Shown: positions 10,507 through 20,736 of the stretch, in pieces
How the letters are laid out: every line of letters starts with the position of its first letter
How positions within the stretch are numbered: position 1 is the first letter of the stretch
NCBI GenBank assembly: GCA_949130495.1
Contig: OX422211.1
Coordinates: 536,717,372-536,781,371, forward strand
Origin: Sambucus nigra
Taxonomy: Eukaryota > Streptophyta > Magnoliopsida > Dipsacales > Adoxaceae
DNA length: 64,000 nt
Reading direction: 5' to 3'
Notes under the pieces: model-generated
Told to the model about the DNA's origin: nothing
What the model saw: the letters and a program-made list of their open reading frames with translations, nothing else
Database searches by the model: none
Program-made: the position numbers and the translations under genes

Positions 10507-11793
10507 CACGAGGTAATGGCAGAGTCGCATGGCTCACGGTTCGCGGTACATCCCGGTGGGGATAAAATGTACCAAGACATGAGACGACAGTATTGGTGGA
10601 GCGGGATGAAGAAGGATATTGCCATGTTTGTTTCTAAATGCGCCACTTGTCAGCTGGTAAAAGTGGATCATCAGAGATTGGCAGGACTTCTACAGCCATT
10701 AGAGGTCCCGATGTGGATGTGGGAGAGCATATCCATGGACTTTATCACGGGGTTGCCTACGTCACAGAGAGGTCATGACTCCATTTGGGTAATTGTGGAC
10801 AGGTTGACCAAAGTCGCTCATTTTCTACCCGTAAGGACAAACTACACTACGGGACAGTATGCCGAGCTTTTTATTGTAGAAATAGTGAGACTTCACGGTG
10901 TGCCCCTAAATATCGTATCTGACAGAGACAAGATATTTGTTTCACGATTTTGGGATAGTTTTTAGGAGGCCATGGACACAGAATTGCGGTTGAGTACGGC
11001 GTATCACCCGCAGACCGACGGGCAAACCAAACGTACAAATCAAATGTTGGAGGACATGTTGCGTATGTGCATCATTGATTTTAGAGGTGGATGGGAGCTG
11101 TATCTTCCACTGGTGGAGTTTGCTTACAACAACTCCTACCAGTTCACCATTGGCATGGCTCAATTTGAGGCGTTGTACGGTAGACCTTGTCGTTCCCCAA
11201 CATGTTGGTTGGAGGTGGGGGACAACAAACTACTTGGGCCGGAAGTGATTCAGGATACTTCGGCGAGGATAAAATTGATACAGAGTCGCATTCGGGTAGC
11301 TCAGGATCGACAGAAGAGCTACGCTGATGCGAAGAGATTCTTCAGGGAGTTCCAAGTGGGGGACCAAGTTTTACTCAGAGTATCTCCTATGAAGGGGGTT
11401 ATGCGATTTGGGAAGAAGGGGAAGTTAGCACCGAGATATGTGGGGTCATTTCCTATCATCGAGCGGATTGAGTCTGTTGCATATAGACTTGGGTTACCGG
11501 AGCATTTACACAGGATTCATGATGTGTTTCATATTTCCTCGCTAAGGAAATATCTTAGAGACGATTTGGCTCATTCTCACATTACTTTGGAGGACATCGA
11601 TCTCCAGCCTGATAGCTCATACGAGGAGGGGCCGATTGCTATTTTAGACCAAAGTGAGGGGAAACTGCGGTCAAAGATAGTTCCGTTACTGCGTGTTTAG
11701 TGGCGACATCATAATGTCGACGAGTCCACATGGGAGCGCGAGGATGAGATGTGCGAACGTTATCCAGAGCTATTTTTACCAGGTACTTTCTAG
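10507..11793 (+). pseudogene. Integrase with chromodomain-like C-terminus, Tekay chromovirus
   Basis: The zinc-binding HHCC region is present (FAVHPGG to KCATCQ). The catalytic core has its first Asp in MDFITGLP and its second in IVSDRD. The position of the catalytic Glu reads [10 protein letters not shown], with Lys at codon 11029-11031, so the DDE triad is broken. Stops occur at TAG 10963 (SF*EAM) and TAG 11698 (RV*WRHHN), both at usual Gln positions. The GPY/F-like region ([35 protein letters not shown]) and a C-terminal chromodomain-like tail (WRHHNVDESTWEREDEM) place it in the Tekay/Del chromoviruses, whose tails are thought to guide integration to heterochromatin. True stop at 11791. 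Confidence 0.9.
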
Positions 11794-11820
11794 TTCCAAA
11801 TTTCGGGACGAAATTCTGTT

Positions 11821-11834
11821 ATTAGGGGGAAGTA
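11821..11834 (+). other. Polypurine tract of Tekay element
   Basis: ATTAGGGGGAAGTA lies directly before TGTAATACCCC. It is preceded by the word GGGACGAAATTCTG, common just upstream of the PPT in plant chromoviruses. It would prime plus-strand DNA synthesis. Confidence 0.8.
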
Positions 11835-14674
11835 TGTAATACCCCGTATTTTTGTGATATTTATTTATGGGATTAATTGAATTAAATGGGTATTAATTGA
11901 GAATTAATCCGGATAAAATACTAACGAGATGTGAGTTGGTATTTAATTATAATGTGTATATATGGCAGTATATCAATATTGGAAATATTGAATTTGTCGT
12001 GAAATTGAAATACGGCAATTTGAAAATTTTTTTAGGACGCGTGTGATAGTCACGTTAGGAACATAATTATTTTAATTAAAAAGTGGATTTTATTTTTATT
12101 AACCGTATGGTCATTTTGAGTGCGTCAACGTGTCCGGAAGGGTCGAAATAGTCATAAAACACTAGCCGGGGGTTTAGTTTGGGTCCCGGGGCATTTTTAG
12201 GCCATACCGGCAACGTAAAAGGGTATTTTGGTAATTTTGGAATTTGAGGATTTATGACTAACGAATTTTGGGAATTAAATATTAGGATATTAATGACCCA
12301 CTAAGCCATTACCAGCAATTAACTGATTAGAGGGCAACGGGAGTTAGAGGAGGAAGTTAGAAAAGTTCCCATAGAGAAAACCTTAACCTCCATCTTCAAC
12401 CTTCAACCTTGGGAGAGAAAGAGATAGGGCAACCTTCAACATTCAACACCAAATTCAGAGAACAATCCGAGGCAAGTGGTTTAATTACGTTAATTTCAAG
12501 AGAATGTTTCTTCCATGATTAGAAAATTATATAATCGCATTGTATTGGAAGATTTATAAAAACCCATGAGATTGGAGTTATAAATTCAGAGTTTGATATA
12601 GGTTTGCATGTAGAATTGTCATTGGGTGATTGAACTAAAAGAATTACTACTCTTTATGTTACAAAAACGGATTTATTTTTGGAAATTTATGATTTTTTAT
12701 TCTAGGGTTCTTAGTCATAAGATTTGGGGAAAAACTTTGGGAGATTTGATAATTAGGTGTTGTATAGGAAGATTTATCCCATGAATGTGTTAAAATACGA
12801 CCTAAGTATGTTCAAGAATGATTAGAAACCTTGAACTACTGTTGGAATGATGTTTAGATGAGATTAGAGGTGAAGAAAATTGGGAAAAACGAGATAGGAG
12901 AATTCTGGTCTCGAAACTGTCACCTCGTTAGAAGGCCTGCCCAGGTCGTTCGAACGAGCTTCTAACGAGTTGATAGTTTGCCTTTTAACGAGTTGGATGT
13001 TCGTTAGATGCACCTTTCATTCGAACGAACTCTCGTTCGAACGAGACTTCTAACGAGTTGACAGATTGGCCTTTTTGGCCTGATTTGATTTCTAGTGTCC
13101 CGTAACCTTGTTTAATTGTAGAGATAACATTCCCTTGATGACTAATCGATATAGTTGGGATATTCGGGATATATTGAGGAGTAAAATATAGAAGAATGAT
13201 TTGAACCAAATGATATTAGTAGATTAGGACGCGAGTGACTAATCACGATGCGAGGAAAATAAATGACTTGAATACATTTGAACCGGGGACATATGACTTG
13301 CATGACATTATAAGTTGGTATCTGAATGAGAAGTATACCACTAATAAATTATGATAATTACTAGGATGTGTGCATGCTTAGTATATGTATATGATTTTAT
13401 GTGTATGACATACCTACCATACTTGCTATCACGGGAGGTTTACGTTCGCTTAGGGCCATCTAATCTTTGTGTGCCCGAATTTAGATTGGTACCTCGAGAA
13501 CATAGGTCAGAGAAGGACTTATTGGGAAGTTAATAAAACTGCTGATCGTGGGAGCGTAAGTATGTGCGTGACCCATGTGATGTGACTGTGTTCGCCTCCA
13601 TTGTTTGTGATTGTTGTTATCTGAGAACGATTCCTGAGAGATTCGGAATGCGTGATCCTTATGTATGTGATGTACCGGGATGGATAGCAGAGTATGTGTG
13701 CACCGCAGCTTAGTCTCGGGTGCTTGTATTGTATATTCATGACGTGAATAATATACGCTTAAATAATGAGAACTTTCATATTGGTATTGTGAGTATAATT
13801 ATGGTAACGCTTTGAGAAAATAAAAGGGATAACCTGTAGTGAATTGTATTGCTAATAATTGAGAATTCGAGTTTAAGTAAAACCTCTATTTAATTGATAA
13901 CGTTAGAATGTATAATGGGAATCGAGTAGAAAGGGGTAGAACTTATGACGGTTTAGTTAGATATGAATGTCACTTAGATGGGCACAGTACGTTAGGAGTG
14001 CACAATTAGTCGAGAGGTGAGGATTTCATGTGAGTGCACGTCCTAACATGTATTTTGCATTCATTGTTTTAATGTCATTAAAACACTTGCTATTTTTAAA
14101 ATACTCTCCACTTTCGGGCTCTGACCCGTTTGCTTTCAAATCTATTTTTGTAAAAACCTTTTAGGTGCCCAGCCACAAGAACACCATGCATAGGATTTCC
14201 ATTCAGGTGACGAGTTGTAGCTGTTGTGGAAGTTACAGGGCCTTGCTAGTTGACGCTTATTTTGTCTTGACTCCATATTTAGTTTCATCATTTGTAGGGC
14301 ATGTCGCCCATTCTATCAGAGACATTTCTTATTTCAGTTATTCATATCTTTGTCATGTAATTAATTTAGGATTCACTGTTTTATTTATTTCAGTCGTGGG
14401 ATTGTTGTGAGGAGTTTTCCTCCGGACTTACTATTATTTGTTGGTTACCTTATTGAGACTCTATGGTGTATGGTTATGTTACTCTTTCATTGTTCTTTCA
14501 ATGCATGTTAATCATACTTATTTTAAAATTTGACATCTTACTTTTTAAATACTAGGTGGTTAGTAATTATTAAAAATGTTTTCGACAGTGATGCTATTAA
14601 CTGAACCAACTTGGCATTTTGTATTAATTTAATAAAGGAGTAGCTACCCGGTATTTAATTAGTCGGGTGTCACA
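11835..14674 (+). repeat. Full-length 3' LTR of Tekay element (2840 bp)
   Basis: Begins TGTAATACCCCG and ends GGGTGTCACA, followed by TATAG. It contains a palindrome array (12924-13059) about 1.1 kb from its start. It shares landmark words with the other Tekay-type LTRs: GAGGCAAGTG (12469), GGGCTCTGACC (about 14117) and TTTTCGACAGTGATGCT (14579). Its last 1.6 kb is present a second time, inverted, at 5376-6990. Confidence 0.9.
12924..13059. repeat. Palindrome array in Tekay LTR (TCGTTCGAACGA words)
   Basis: Contains TCGTTCGAACGA twice and ATTCGAACGA once, interleaved with CTTCTAACGAG and its reverse complement. The 11-mers CTCGTTAGAAG (12924-12934) and CTTCTAACGAG (12959-12969) form a perfect inverted repeat around a 24-bp loop that itself holds TCGTTCGAACGA. 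No function is known to me. Confidence 0.8.
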
Positions 14675-15128
14675 TATAGATGGTTGTAGGAGCACTTTGG
14701 GTGGGTGTTTTCATTTTTGGATGCTCTTTTCCCTTAGTTGAGCAAGAAGCAAAAATCCATACCTTTGTCCACATAGGGGGATGATTATATTGTCGCCGAT
14801 AGTTATTGCAGATAACTCTTATGGATGAAGCAAATGTTTGGGGATTATGGTATTTCACAAGGCACGATGACTATTTCTTGATATAATGGGAGTGCAATCC
14901 ATATTTCTTGTACCCCGATCCAACATTTGCGCATAAAGCACATTATGATACACGACCACTTTATGCGTATACTAGTTGAGGAGAAGTTCATGTCCTTGAG
15001 CTTTGTGATCACCTATCGTCAGTTAGACAATATAATCACTAAACCTTTAGATTCACTTCAATTTGAGGATCTTAGGAAATATTTAGGTATTTGCATCATT
15101 GACTGTGTTCGCGTACTTTATCTAGTGT
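14675..15128 (+). pseudogene. RNase H remainder of the SIRE-type copia element
   Basis: Continues the frame cut at 5375, after the second TATAG. Recognisable pieces in changing frames are LDALFPLVEQEAK, an altered TADNSYGXKQMFGDYG-like stretch at 14800-14860, and TYRQLDNIITKPLDSLQFEDL with RKYLGI at about 15010-15090. The last is the usual C-terminal end of SIRE-type pol. Many stops are present. Confidence 0.75.
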
Positions 15129-16706
15129 AGGATGATTATCATGTTTATATCTCTTATTCCTATTGCTAGATTGTATTATCATTGTGATATCATTGTATCT
15201 ATATTTTTCATTTTGATAATTTTAGAGAAACCCAAAAAGAGTTTTGTTTTTCGGGAAAATTTTTTGAAAAATAGAAAAGGACTTTTAATTTTTACAAAAA
15301 AGGTGAAAAATATTTTTTTTGATAATTTTTTTTGAAAAATCCAAAAAAAGAATTGTATTTTTTTTGTAACCATATATAGATGAACATTTAAGATGTCCGA
15401 ATCACTCATTAATTCCATTTTTTATGTGACTTGTCGTAGGGTTTTGAGTCATGACGTCGTTTCTATAGCATGCTTAATAATGTGCCGAGTCATTTGTTGA
15501 TATTTGATGATTATTTTCTACATGTTTGACTCCTAGTCACCTTTCATGCACACGTGCACGAACTTGTTTAAACATTGTACATACTTGTCACTTATCGAAT
15601 ACAACGTTCTCATCTCAATTTTACTTTATAACGAACCAAATGCAAAAGTAGATAAAGTTGTGCATGTAAGAACCATTCTGAATTTAAATCATTTTTCCAA
15701 AAAATATTGGTACATGTTAAGCAATGGAAAGGGATTATGAAAGATAAAAAATATTCTTTGCGTGAAAAGTCACCAATTGCATAAAAGAGCCTAAAAAAAT
15801 TTGAGGCACATAAAAACAGAAGTTCTAAGACAATTCTTGATATATTGATGCTTCGCTACATATAAGCATTAATTTTTTGAAAAATCATTGAGAGTTTATC
15901 ATCATATATGTGTGATTTTGAGGGAGTTAAAGTCGATGATCAATGGTTTTAAACAACTAAAATGTCTCGAAAAATATTCCATAGTTTGGCATCATTGGCG
16001 TGAGAATCATTTATATTCATGACTTCTTGATTAAGTTGAGTCAATTTCACTTGAGTTCACTGATTTCTACACCTAAGGTAGACTTTGAGATCTTTCGCTA
16101 GAAGGTATATCTCAAAACTTCGTGCACACATGTTATGACTATAAATATATTGATTTACATATGGAAAATGTTTACACCCTTACATTTTGCATTCACGATT
16201 TGGATATTTTAATGTTATTCCATGGTGTGTTATATTTATTCATTTTATACCCTTTATTTAGAAAATTTAAAATTATCAGAAATAGTTGGGTGCCTTTGAG
16301 ATTATCATCACCTATGCTTACTTGATTATACTTGTGTTGATATCTTACTTCTTCATGTGATGCCTATATTTCTTGCTTAGTTTCGACTTTTTTGTCTATT
16401 ACGAAAAAAAGGGCGAGAAAAAATTGAGGGGGAGTTTTTATTTTCTTTTTAAAACTCTATTCACCACGACGTCTTTGTTTGTCTCATAAGTGTAGGACGT
16501 TTCGCTTGGATGGTGATCATTTGGATCCACAGAGGATGAAGACAATGTTCCCCAGTGGAAAGATCCAGTTTCATGATTGAGGACTTGCACATATTCTACG
16601 TTCCATTTCCATTTATATTTTGGGAGGGTAGATTATTGTATTAAGTCATAGAATTTAATTTGGCGTAGGATGGTGTTTTGTACCGAAATATCCAAAATGG
16701 GAGATT
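15129..16706 (+). other. 3' spacer of the SIRE-type copia element, non-coding as it stands
   Basis: AT-rich, with no open frame that resembles a known family. SIRE-type elements often carry a long 3' region here, sometimes with an envelope-like ORF; I see no convincing one. A purine tract, GAGGGGGAG, at about 16429 and a second, AAAATGGGAGATT, at 16694-16706 are candidate polypurine tracts. The second directly borders the LTR start. Confidence 0.6.
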
Positions 16707-17204
16707 TGTAAGTGCAAAATTTATGATTGCTCACATTTTTATTTATTTTGGTTTAGCGTATCTCGTTATAAAAGTAAGACACCTAAATACATCGATGTCA
16801 CTACTTCTCCGTATTTGAAGACTATGTTGAAAACCGTCAAAGAATGCAAGATTTGGTCATCTCAACAATCATAGTAGAAGTATGCATTTGGATTGGTAAA
16901 AAGTTTCTGAGTATTTTCTGGGGTTTACTTATTTTTTATGAGGCAATCTTTTATATAAAGGAACTCAAAATTTTCAAAATAATTTTTTTTAGAAATTTTG
17001 ATGCGTCGTTTGAACGCAATTATCCCTCATTTGAATGAGATTTTTTTGGCTCATACTGACATTTGATTAGAAGTCCATGTTCGAAAGAAGTTTCAGACCA
17101 TATCCTTTTTAGGTTACGCTGTAATCTCATTGGATGAAATCTTTTGAATGAAATAAGGCAGTCATTCAAACGACTTGGCTTTTTGTTCGAATGACAATAC
17201 GGGG
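16707..17204 (+). repeat. 3' LTR of SIRE-type copia, left part
   Basis: Starts TGTAAGTGC after the polypurine tract. The last 200 bp hold degraded copies of the palindrome motif (CGTTTGAACG, CATTTGAATG, TTGTTCGAATGAC). It is cut after CGGGG (17200-17204) by the non-autonomous element, and the LTR resumes at 22631. Confidence 0.8.
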
Positions 17205-17289
17205 TGTTGAAGTTAAAATTCTCCATCTACATGAACCAATCAGAAAAGGACACATGTCATCCTACGCGGTAATATTTATACTTATTCGG

Positions 17290-17352
17290 CACCCGAGGAG
17301 AGTTGGTCTGCACCCGAGGAGAGTTAGTCGGCACCCGAGGAGAGTTGGTCGG
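17290..17352 (+). repeat. Three 21-bp tandem repeats in LARD 5' LTR
   Basis: Unit CACCCGAGGAGAGTTGGTC plus two more bases, at 17290, 17311 and 17332. The 3' LTR has a single unit near 22194. The 42-bp difference accounts for most of the length difference between the two LTRs. Confidence 0.9.
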
Positions 17353-17488
17353 CATACCAACCAACACATAGCATACCAAGCAACTCAAGGAAGACCAACC
17401 ACCATAGAAGACCAACAGTTAGATTCATTGTATATAGATATAAATGTCTGAATGTATAAAGACATTGTATCTCTTTAACTCCCATCAC

Positions 17489-17496
17489 TATAAATA
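17489..17496 (+). promoter_or_regulatory. TATA box in LARD LTR
   Basis: TATAAATA in the context CACTATAAATACATG, conserved in the 3' LTR (22351-22358). It lies about 110 bp upstream of AATAAA at 17601, a normal LTR promoter/polyadenylation layout. Confidence 0.6.
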
Positions 17497-17776
17497 CATG
17501 TATTCCCTTAGCCAAAGGGACGGACAACTAAGAGACACCATACACAAGATACACACTCTTTCTCTCTCTACACCATATTGTGCTATTGTAAACCCCTGGG
17601 AATAAAATAATAGTGGACGTAGGCTTTATTCATAGCCGAACCAATTTAAAAACCTTTGTCTCTTTTGTGCTTTATGTGAACACCATTTCATCTTCAATCA
17701 TCATCTTCATACCTTCAGTTTTATCTGTTGTTGATGCCGATAAGATAACATAGATGTTATTTCTAGTCATCAACAG

Positions 17777-17796
17777 ATTGGCGCTGTCTGTGGGAA
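17777..17796 (+). other. Primer binding site of LARD-like element
   Basis: ATTGGCGCTGTCTGTGGGAA follows the LTR end after one base. TTGGCGCCGTCTGTGGGA-type sites are frequent in Tat-lineage Ty3 elements and their non-autonomous derivatives. I cannot assign the tRNA with certainty. Confidence 0.7.
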
Positions 17797-20736
17797 TGTG
17801 TTACAAGCATTGTTCTCCATCAAAAGCTAAGTTTTTATTTTCTCTACGTATAATCAATTATACATACATGTTTATATTTATATACATAAATTAGTTGTCC
17901 AATATTTATTTACGAAATCTGCAAAATATTGCATATCATGATTTTAAAATCATAACTGTTAGATTAATTCTTATTGAGAAATCTGTAAAATGGTGGATTT
18001 CATAAATGATAACTTTTGGCTTGATACTCAAGTTTAAATTTGATATCATGGAATAAACATTTAAATTGATAACATCTACCAGTATATACGACGATGATAA
18101 GATTTGACAATTTTCATTGTTGATTGATTTTGAAACGAATTTTGAAAGATCTTTGATGACTATTCAAATTCCCATCATATTTTTAATCAGAGGATGGGAA
18201 AAGTTAAAATCAAGAACAATTTTATCTCTTCTAGAAATCACAATTCTAACCCATATCTACTTCAAAAGTTCTCATCAATTTGATTCATTTAAAAAAATAT
18301 ATGTTTCTATTCAGTGTTATAGATAATTTTCACCATGAATGTCAAACGTCTATGACTCTTCTTGAAAATTTTCTGGGCAAACAGGTTTACACAATGAGTT
18401 ACATCAGGGAAGGAGATTTCACATATGTTGATTCCCATATTTCACATCTTCTACAAAGGAGTAAAAATTCAAAACCATTATCTTTCCTCTCGGATATTGA
18501 GCATATTTTTTTATAGATCTGATGATTTCTAGTTTTTGGTTATCTCGTAGATCTGATGATTTTTATTTATTGCTTATCTCTTAGATCTAAGAATTTTAAT
18601 TTGTTACGATTTATTAGTTCTGATGAAGATTGATTTATTGATTTATTGATTGATTTATTGATTTAATATATATATTCTTCAATTGATGACTAGCCGTCAA
18701 AATGGACTCCGGCGATCTGACTGGGGAGAAAAACTCTATAATCGCAATCCCCCCCAATTCCAATATTCTACAGCAGCAAACGGATAGAATATGAAGAATT
18801 CCATGAGGTTTTCCCCTCGATCGGCGACTGAGAAAGATTGCCTAAGGATCTTAGTTCTTTTAAATCAGGATTTACACAGTTTTAGTCGCCCCGACTAACT
18901 CGCTCCGACCACCTTCATTACAGTTCCTCCTGCCCAGCAATTTTCTCGATCAACTATTATTTCTCGGTGACATGTATTATACAGGATCGGTGTTTCCCCA
19001 CCAATGTTGGTCGGCAACAGAAATTCTTGTACAGGTCGGAGGCCATCACAGGGACAAAAACAAAGCAAAACAAAAAAAAGATTTCTTTGAAGTTCGTGGG
19101 ATTAGTTGGTCGGCGTCAGATCCAGACCATCTAAAGTTGGTCGGCATCGACTTCAGGCCATATTTTATTGATCGGTATAAGATATTACAGGTCGTAGAAT
19201 CCTGACCACGTATCGCTATGAACAACGCTACAAAGTTTCTCTTGAAAACTAGTTAACTAGTTATATATATATAGTAATTTTTTCTCCAAGCACCTCAGAT
19301 CTCGTATCTGGAAAGTACATCATCAGCTCAAGAAATGTATACTCATTAAAAACCAAAAATCATGGTTTAAGGACCAAAGCCCAGATCGACACCATCAAAT
19401 GCTCGTCGAGGGCAACTATTATTGCTCGGCAATATGAATTATTGGTTAGCATCGGGGCTCCCGACCAACTATATGTTGGTCTGAATAGTAAAATATGTTG
19501 GTCGTCACTGCAAAAAGCAGGTCGACAGCTCCTTCGCAACAGGCCGGAAACTTCAATTTTTTGATCGACGAAGCCAGGCTGATTGGCAGCACATATATTT
19601 GGTCGAAGGAAATTATTACTGCTCGGGGGTATCACTTATTGGTCGGCAGCAAATTGACGATTCCTTTGGTTCTCTCATTTTGACTTTGACAAAATCATCA
19701 CTTTGCTGCCAGAGGACAAGACTATCCCCTTATTCTTATCCTTCTCCTTTATTAATTCAAAACATGAAACTCCTAATTGAAAATTTGCATGGAGAAAAAT
19801 TAAAATGCATACCTGATTATTTTCTGATTTATTAAATCACAAAAACTTCATGTGAAAAATATTTCTAGACCAAAAAATTATATTTGAGCATTTACTGAAT
19901 TTCAAATAATTCCTAGAGTGATAAATAATTTCTAAAAAATCAACGTATATTTGGTCTTTTACTTAAAATTAAAATGTCTGGCATTTTTTATAAAAATTTG
20001 CTCACGTTGACATACGGCATAACATATTATTTTATGTTGAAATTTTATCGCCTTATTGCCCGAGTAAATACATATCATATATTGAGTAGATGACTAAATT
20101 ATTCTCATGACAAATCAATTCAGCCTACACATATGGTAGGGAAAGTTATTAATTTTTACAGGTACAAGATTCAGTGCCGATGAAAGCTCGAAAATAATCT
20201 TACACTAGTGGAAAATATTATCATTGCTCGGTATTATGAAATTTTCCCTAAACGAGGCACTATTGATTGTATTATTGCTCTGATATCTGCTCAAGCACGA
20301 ATTATTCTATATATCCATTCGGATTCATATTCTATATTCATCTCAGCATAGAGCTCGACGAGATATATATTTCGTTCCAAAGAGATCTGTAACATTTATT
20401 ACATTTCACCCCCAACGGATAGTTGGTCGGGGTAATTCTTATTTATATTCAGGCCCGACAACGTTCTCGGCCATATTCTTATGTTCTGAAAAATATTATT
20501 CTTGTTCGTCATTATGCAATTTTACTTTGACAGATCAGTGAAACACTTTATTATTATTCGGAATCATTCTTTATGTCTATGCATATTTTATATTTATCTC
20601 AGCATTGAGCTCAAAAAAGTTATTCTCTCTCTATATATTCAGCTTCAAGGAGGTATCCAGCATTTATTATATTTTATTCCTAACAATCTGTTGGCCAGTG
20701 CCGAGGAAGTCTCTAGCTTTTATTATCAGTTACCAC
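17797..20736 (+). other. LARD internal region, left part, non-coding
   Basis: No frame of useful length resembles a protein family. AT-rich to about 18700, then dotted with GGTCGG and CCGACC words (18880-19660). A short TGATT/TATTG repetition lies at 18620-18665. Only short, unconserved open frames are present. Confidence 0.6.

Larger units (their letters stand above)
5376..14674 (+). mobile_element. Tekay-type chromovirus (Ty3/gypsy) with a truncated, inverted left LTR
   Basis: The internal domain (6991-11834) runs in plus orientation: primer site, gag, PR, RT, RNase H, integrase, chromodomain-like C-terminus, polypurine tract. The right LTR, 11835-14674, is full length (TGTAATACCCC to GTGTCACA). 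The left side is not a direct LTR. Instead, 5376-6990 is the reverse complement of 13062-14674, the U5-side 1.6 kb of the right LTR. Both outer ends are therefore the same U5 terminus, yet a perfect 5-bp TSD flanks the whole. Without a U3 region on the left, the copy has no normal promoter. Confidence 0.9.
17205..17775 (+). repeat. 5' LTR of the LARD-like element
   Basis: TGTTGAAG to CATCAACA. A TATA box, TATAAATA, lies at 17489-17496 (paired at 22351-22358), and an AATAAA at 17601 is a possible poly(A) signal. It holds three copies of a 21-bp unit where the 3' LTR holds one. Its last 47 bp are inverted relative to the end of the 3' LTR. Confidence 0.9.

Noticed and set aside
12924..13059. 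TTCGAA arrays as heat-shock elements
   Set aside because: Heat-shock elements need GAA/TTC blocks with 2-bp spacing; here the blocks are fused (TTCGAA) or spaced by four or more bases.
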